A DNA stretch of 60,000 bases from Cryptomeria japonica (taxonomy: Eukaryota > Streptophyta > Pinopsida > Cupressales > Cupressaceae), in assembly GCF_030272615.1 (NCBI RefSeq), contig NC_081406.1, positions 459,634,072 through 459,694,071 on the forward strand, in the 5' to 3' direction. The number at the start of each line of letters is the position of its first letter. Position 1 is the first letter of the stretch. The notes under the pieces were generated by a model that saw only the letters and a program-made list of their open reading frames with translations, was not told the origin of the DNA and did no database searches. Below are positions 58,601-60,000 of the stretch, one piece after another. Both the position numbers and the translations under genes were made by a program.

Positions 58601-59053
58601 CTTTTTCATTCCCAATGCTGAAATCATCGGAGCCTTCCCAGACTGTCGCCTCTCTGTCATCTTCACCAAGCTTGTCTGCTTCGGATCTAAAAACACCAAC
58701 GAATCTAGGTGAGGTATCACCGCAACCTTGCCGATCTTCAAAAACTCTTGACCCAAAATCAACTCAAAATCATCCATTTCGATCACTGTCAGATCCATAC
58801 GACCCTGCCACGAGCCGACTTTTAGTGGTATGTCCCAGACAATACCATGTATCTTTTTGAACGGGGAATTCACCGCCTCGAAAGAGCATGCATCCGCTTG
58901 CACCTTCAACCCCAGATCTCTAGCTGTCCCGGCTGAGATAAAGTTGTGAGTAGCTCCTATATCCACCATAGCCACTGTGTACTTCCCACTCAACTGGGCC
59001 TCCACGTAACACAACTTATTACGGTTCTCAGGTTCGGCAGCCATTGCCCTAGG
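55622..59053 (-). pseudogene. CH1 protease-reverse transcriptase-RNase H-integrase-chromodomain
   Basis: One continuous frame. Protease near 58980-58740: '[13 protein letters not shown]' (DIG where DTG is usual) and '[10 protein letters not shown]'. Reverse transcriptase about 58420-57870: '[20 protein letters not shown]', '[15 protein letters not shown]', catalytic '[12 protein letters not shown]'. RNase H about 57520-57160: '[10 protein letters not shown]', and 'ADALRRK' where ADALSRK is usual. Integrase about 56870-56400: 'CLICQQ', 'SMDFITGLPEVDG', 'IISDRDARFTSNFW'. The chromodomain near 55790-55640 ('VEEVIAVKERGFGNRKWKEF', 'VHWQGQSREEATWEKAENLW') would guide integration to marked chromatin. 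Stops: TAG at 57863, 57713, 57410, 56735 and 56408, all at expected Gln. Terminal stop TAA at 55622. Confidence 0.93.
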
Positions 59054-60000
59054 CTACTCGGTGGCATTGACTACACCCAAACGCTAGATCACACCCATCG
59101 CTGCAATCTGACCATCCTATTCTGCTGTCACCTATGTAGAGTTCAACCTTTGTCGCTGCGGACATTCTCTCACCCAATGATCTAAGCCTCCACAGATGAA
59201 GCACCCACACCCTCTCTTGTCAGCCTTTGACTCGACGTCTCTCGAATCTTTGTTGGAACCTTTACCAGATGAGGACTTCCCTGTCCCGCTCTGTTTGCTA
59301 CTAGAAGAGTCCCCCTTTCCCTTAGACTTTCCATCGTCCTTGGGTTGGAACTGCTTCTTGTCTTTCTTCGGTGGATAGGATCCACCTAATGCACCCGGTG
59401 CCTTTGGCAAATCCTTGTAGTCAACCAGTCAATCCGTGACTGAAATGGCCTCCTTGACATTTGGAACCTTCAACTTTTGTAGCTCGTTCTGAGCCCACGG
59501 TGCCAGACCCTTCAAGAAGTGGTACAACTTGAAATCTTGATCCAATATTTGGAAATTCCAACATAAGGACCCGGAAAGCTTTGATATAATCTCGGATCTT
59601 CCCTGTTTGCTTCAGGTCTGAAAGCTATTTGAAAGAGGTCCAACCTGCATTCTCTTGCTTGAACTGCTCCTTGAGTGCATCCCGCAACTCATCCCATGTG
59701 TCTACCTTGACTACCGACCTACCAGCCTCCATATCTTGAAGTCTGGTCCTCCACCAAAGCTTTGCTGCTCCAGTGAGGAGTCCTATGGCCGTCTCCACCT
59801 TTTCTTCGTCCGTCAATCCCCTCATGGATTTCAGGTACCTACCCATGTCAAAGAAGAAATTCTCCATGATCTTGTCATCTCGATCACCCTCATACTTTTC
59901 AGGTGGTGTCACTCTTGCACCCTTGGTAATCCCTGCTTGAGAAACACAACTCTTGACAAACTCGATCTCCCGAAGAGCCTTCTTCAACTCGTCTTCGAGA
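59054..60000 (-). pseudogene. CH1 gag, C-terminal part
   Basis: The capsid domain at 59987-59600 contains 'RVTPPEKYEGDRDD', 'AIGLLTGAAKLWWRTRLQDM' and 'TWDELRDALKEQFKQ'. After a frameshift between about 59620 and 59410, a Lys/Ser-rich stretch leads to the zinc knuckle 'CFICGGLDHWVREC' near 59170-59210. TAG stops at 59132, 59117, 59084 and 59054 lie in the frame leading to protease. The gag start is beyond the window. Confidence 0.85.

Larger units (their letters stand above)
54691..60000 (-). mobile_element. CH1: chromovirus (Ty3/gypsy), 3' portion
   Basis: Minus-strand order: gag, zinc knuckle, protease, reverse transcriptase, RNase H, integrase, chromodomain, purine tract, 3' LTR. The 5' LTR is beyond the window edge. 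Base composition is more GC-rich than its neighbours and the frame is better kept, so it looks younger. Protein features suggest a plant chromovirus; I lean to the Galadriel-like group, with low certainty. Confidence 0.88.

Overview
The window is plant nuclear DNA made almost entirely of nested, decayed LTR retrotransposons. I see no intact host gene, rRNA, tRNA or CRISPR array. Ty1/copia and Ty3/gypsy elements with initiator-Met-type and Asp-type primer sites, an antisense plant-mobile-domain (PMD) ORF, a chromodomain integrase and dual RNase H all point to a seed plant with a large, repeat-rich genome. A gymnosperm is my guess, but the sequence does not settle it.

Layout. (1) 1-1928, minus: 5' end of a copia-type element (LTR 546-1928, primer site, gag remnant). 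(2) 2218-33363, plus: 'T1', a 31-kb nest bounded by two related LTRs with near-matching 5-bp flanks (AATAG/GATAG). Its own parts are the primer site, a long leader, a gag-protease remnant (18361-19904) and an antisense PMD ORF near the 3' LTR. Inside T1 lie a LINE-type RNase H remnant (4729-5115) and an unnamed ORF ('b', 5230-5491 plus 16590-18106). ORF b is split by 'G1' (5492-16584), an Athila/Tat-like Ty3/gypsy element with gag-pol and a long extra ORF. The PMD ORF is split by 'C1' (23316-31040), a copia-type LTR element with a perfect GCTAT duplication. C1 carries no recognisable protease, integrase or reverse transcriptase, only a zinc-knuckle gag and a long coiled-coil second ORF with promoter-like sequence in front. 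(3) 33364-38108: unassigned AT-rich DNA and part of a large LTR-like repeat ('X1'). (4) 38109-52086, minus: 'M', a Tat-type Ty3/gypsy element with dual RNase H, two minisatellites and a solo LTR of its own family in its leader; its 5' LTR is missing. (5) 52087-54060: second copy of the large repeat ('X2'). (6) 54691-60000, minus: 'CH1', a chromovirus with chromodomain, running off the window edge.

Nesting can be tested by reading frame. Removing C1 plus one target duplication (7,730 bp) puts the two PMD halves back in one frame, and removing G1 plus one duplication (11,098 bp) does the same for ORF b. Most premature stops are TAG where family alignment expects glutamine, with some TGA where arginine is expected. 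That is the pattern expected from C-to-T decay at methylated CHG and CG sites in silenced plant heterochromatin. The terminal stops of G1 pol, CH1 pol and C1 gag are TAA.

No coding region appears intact. The most interesting material is the second ORF of C1 with its own promoter-like leader, a shared extra-ORF domain in G1 and ORF b, three hairpins with compensating stem changes upstream of the PMD ORF, and the two M minisatellites.
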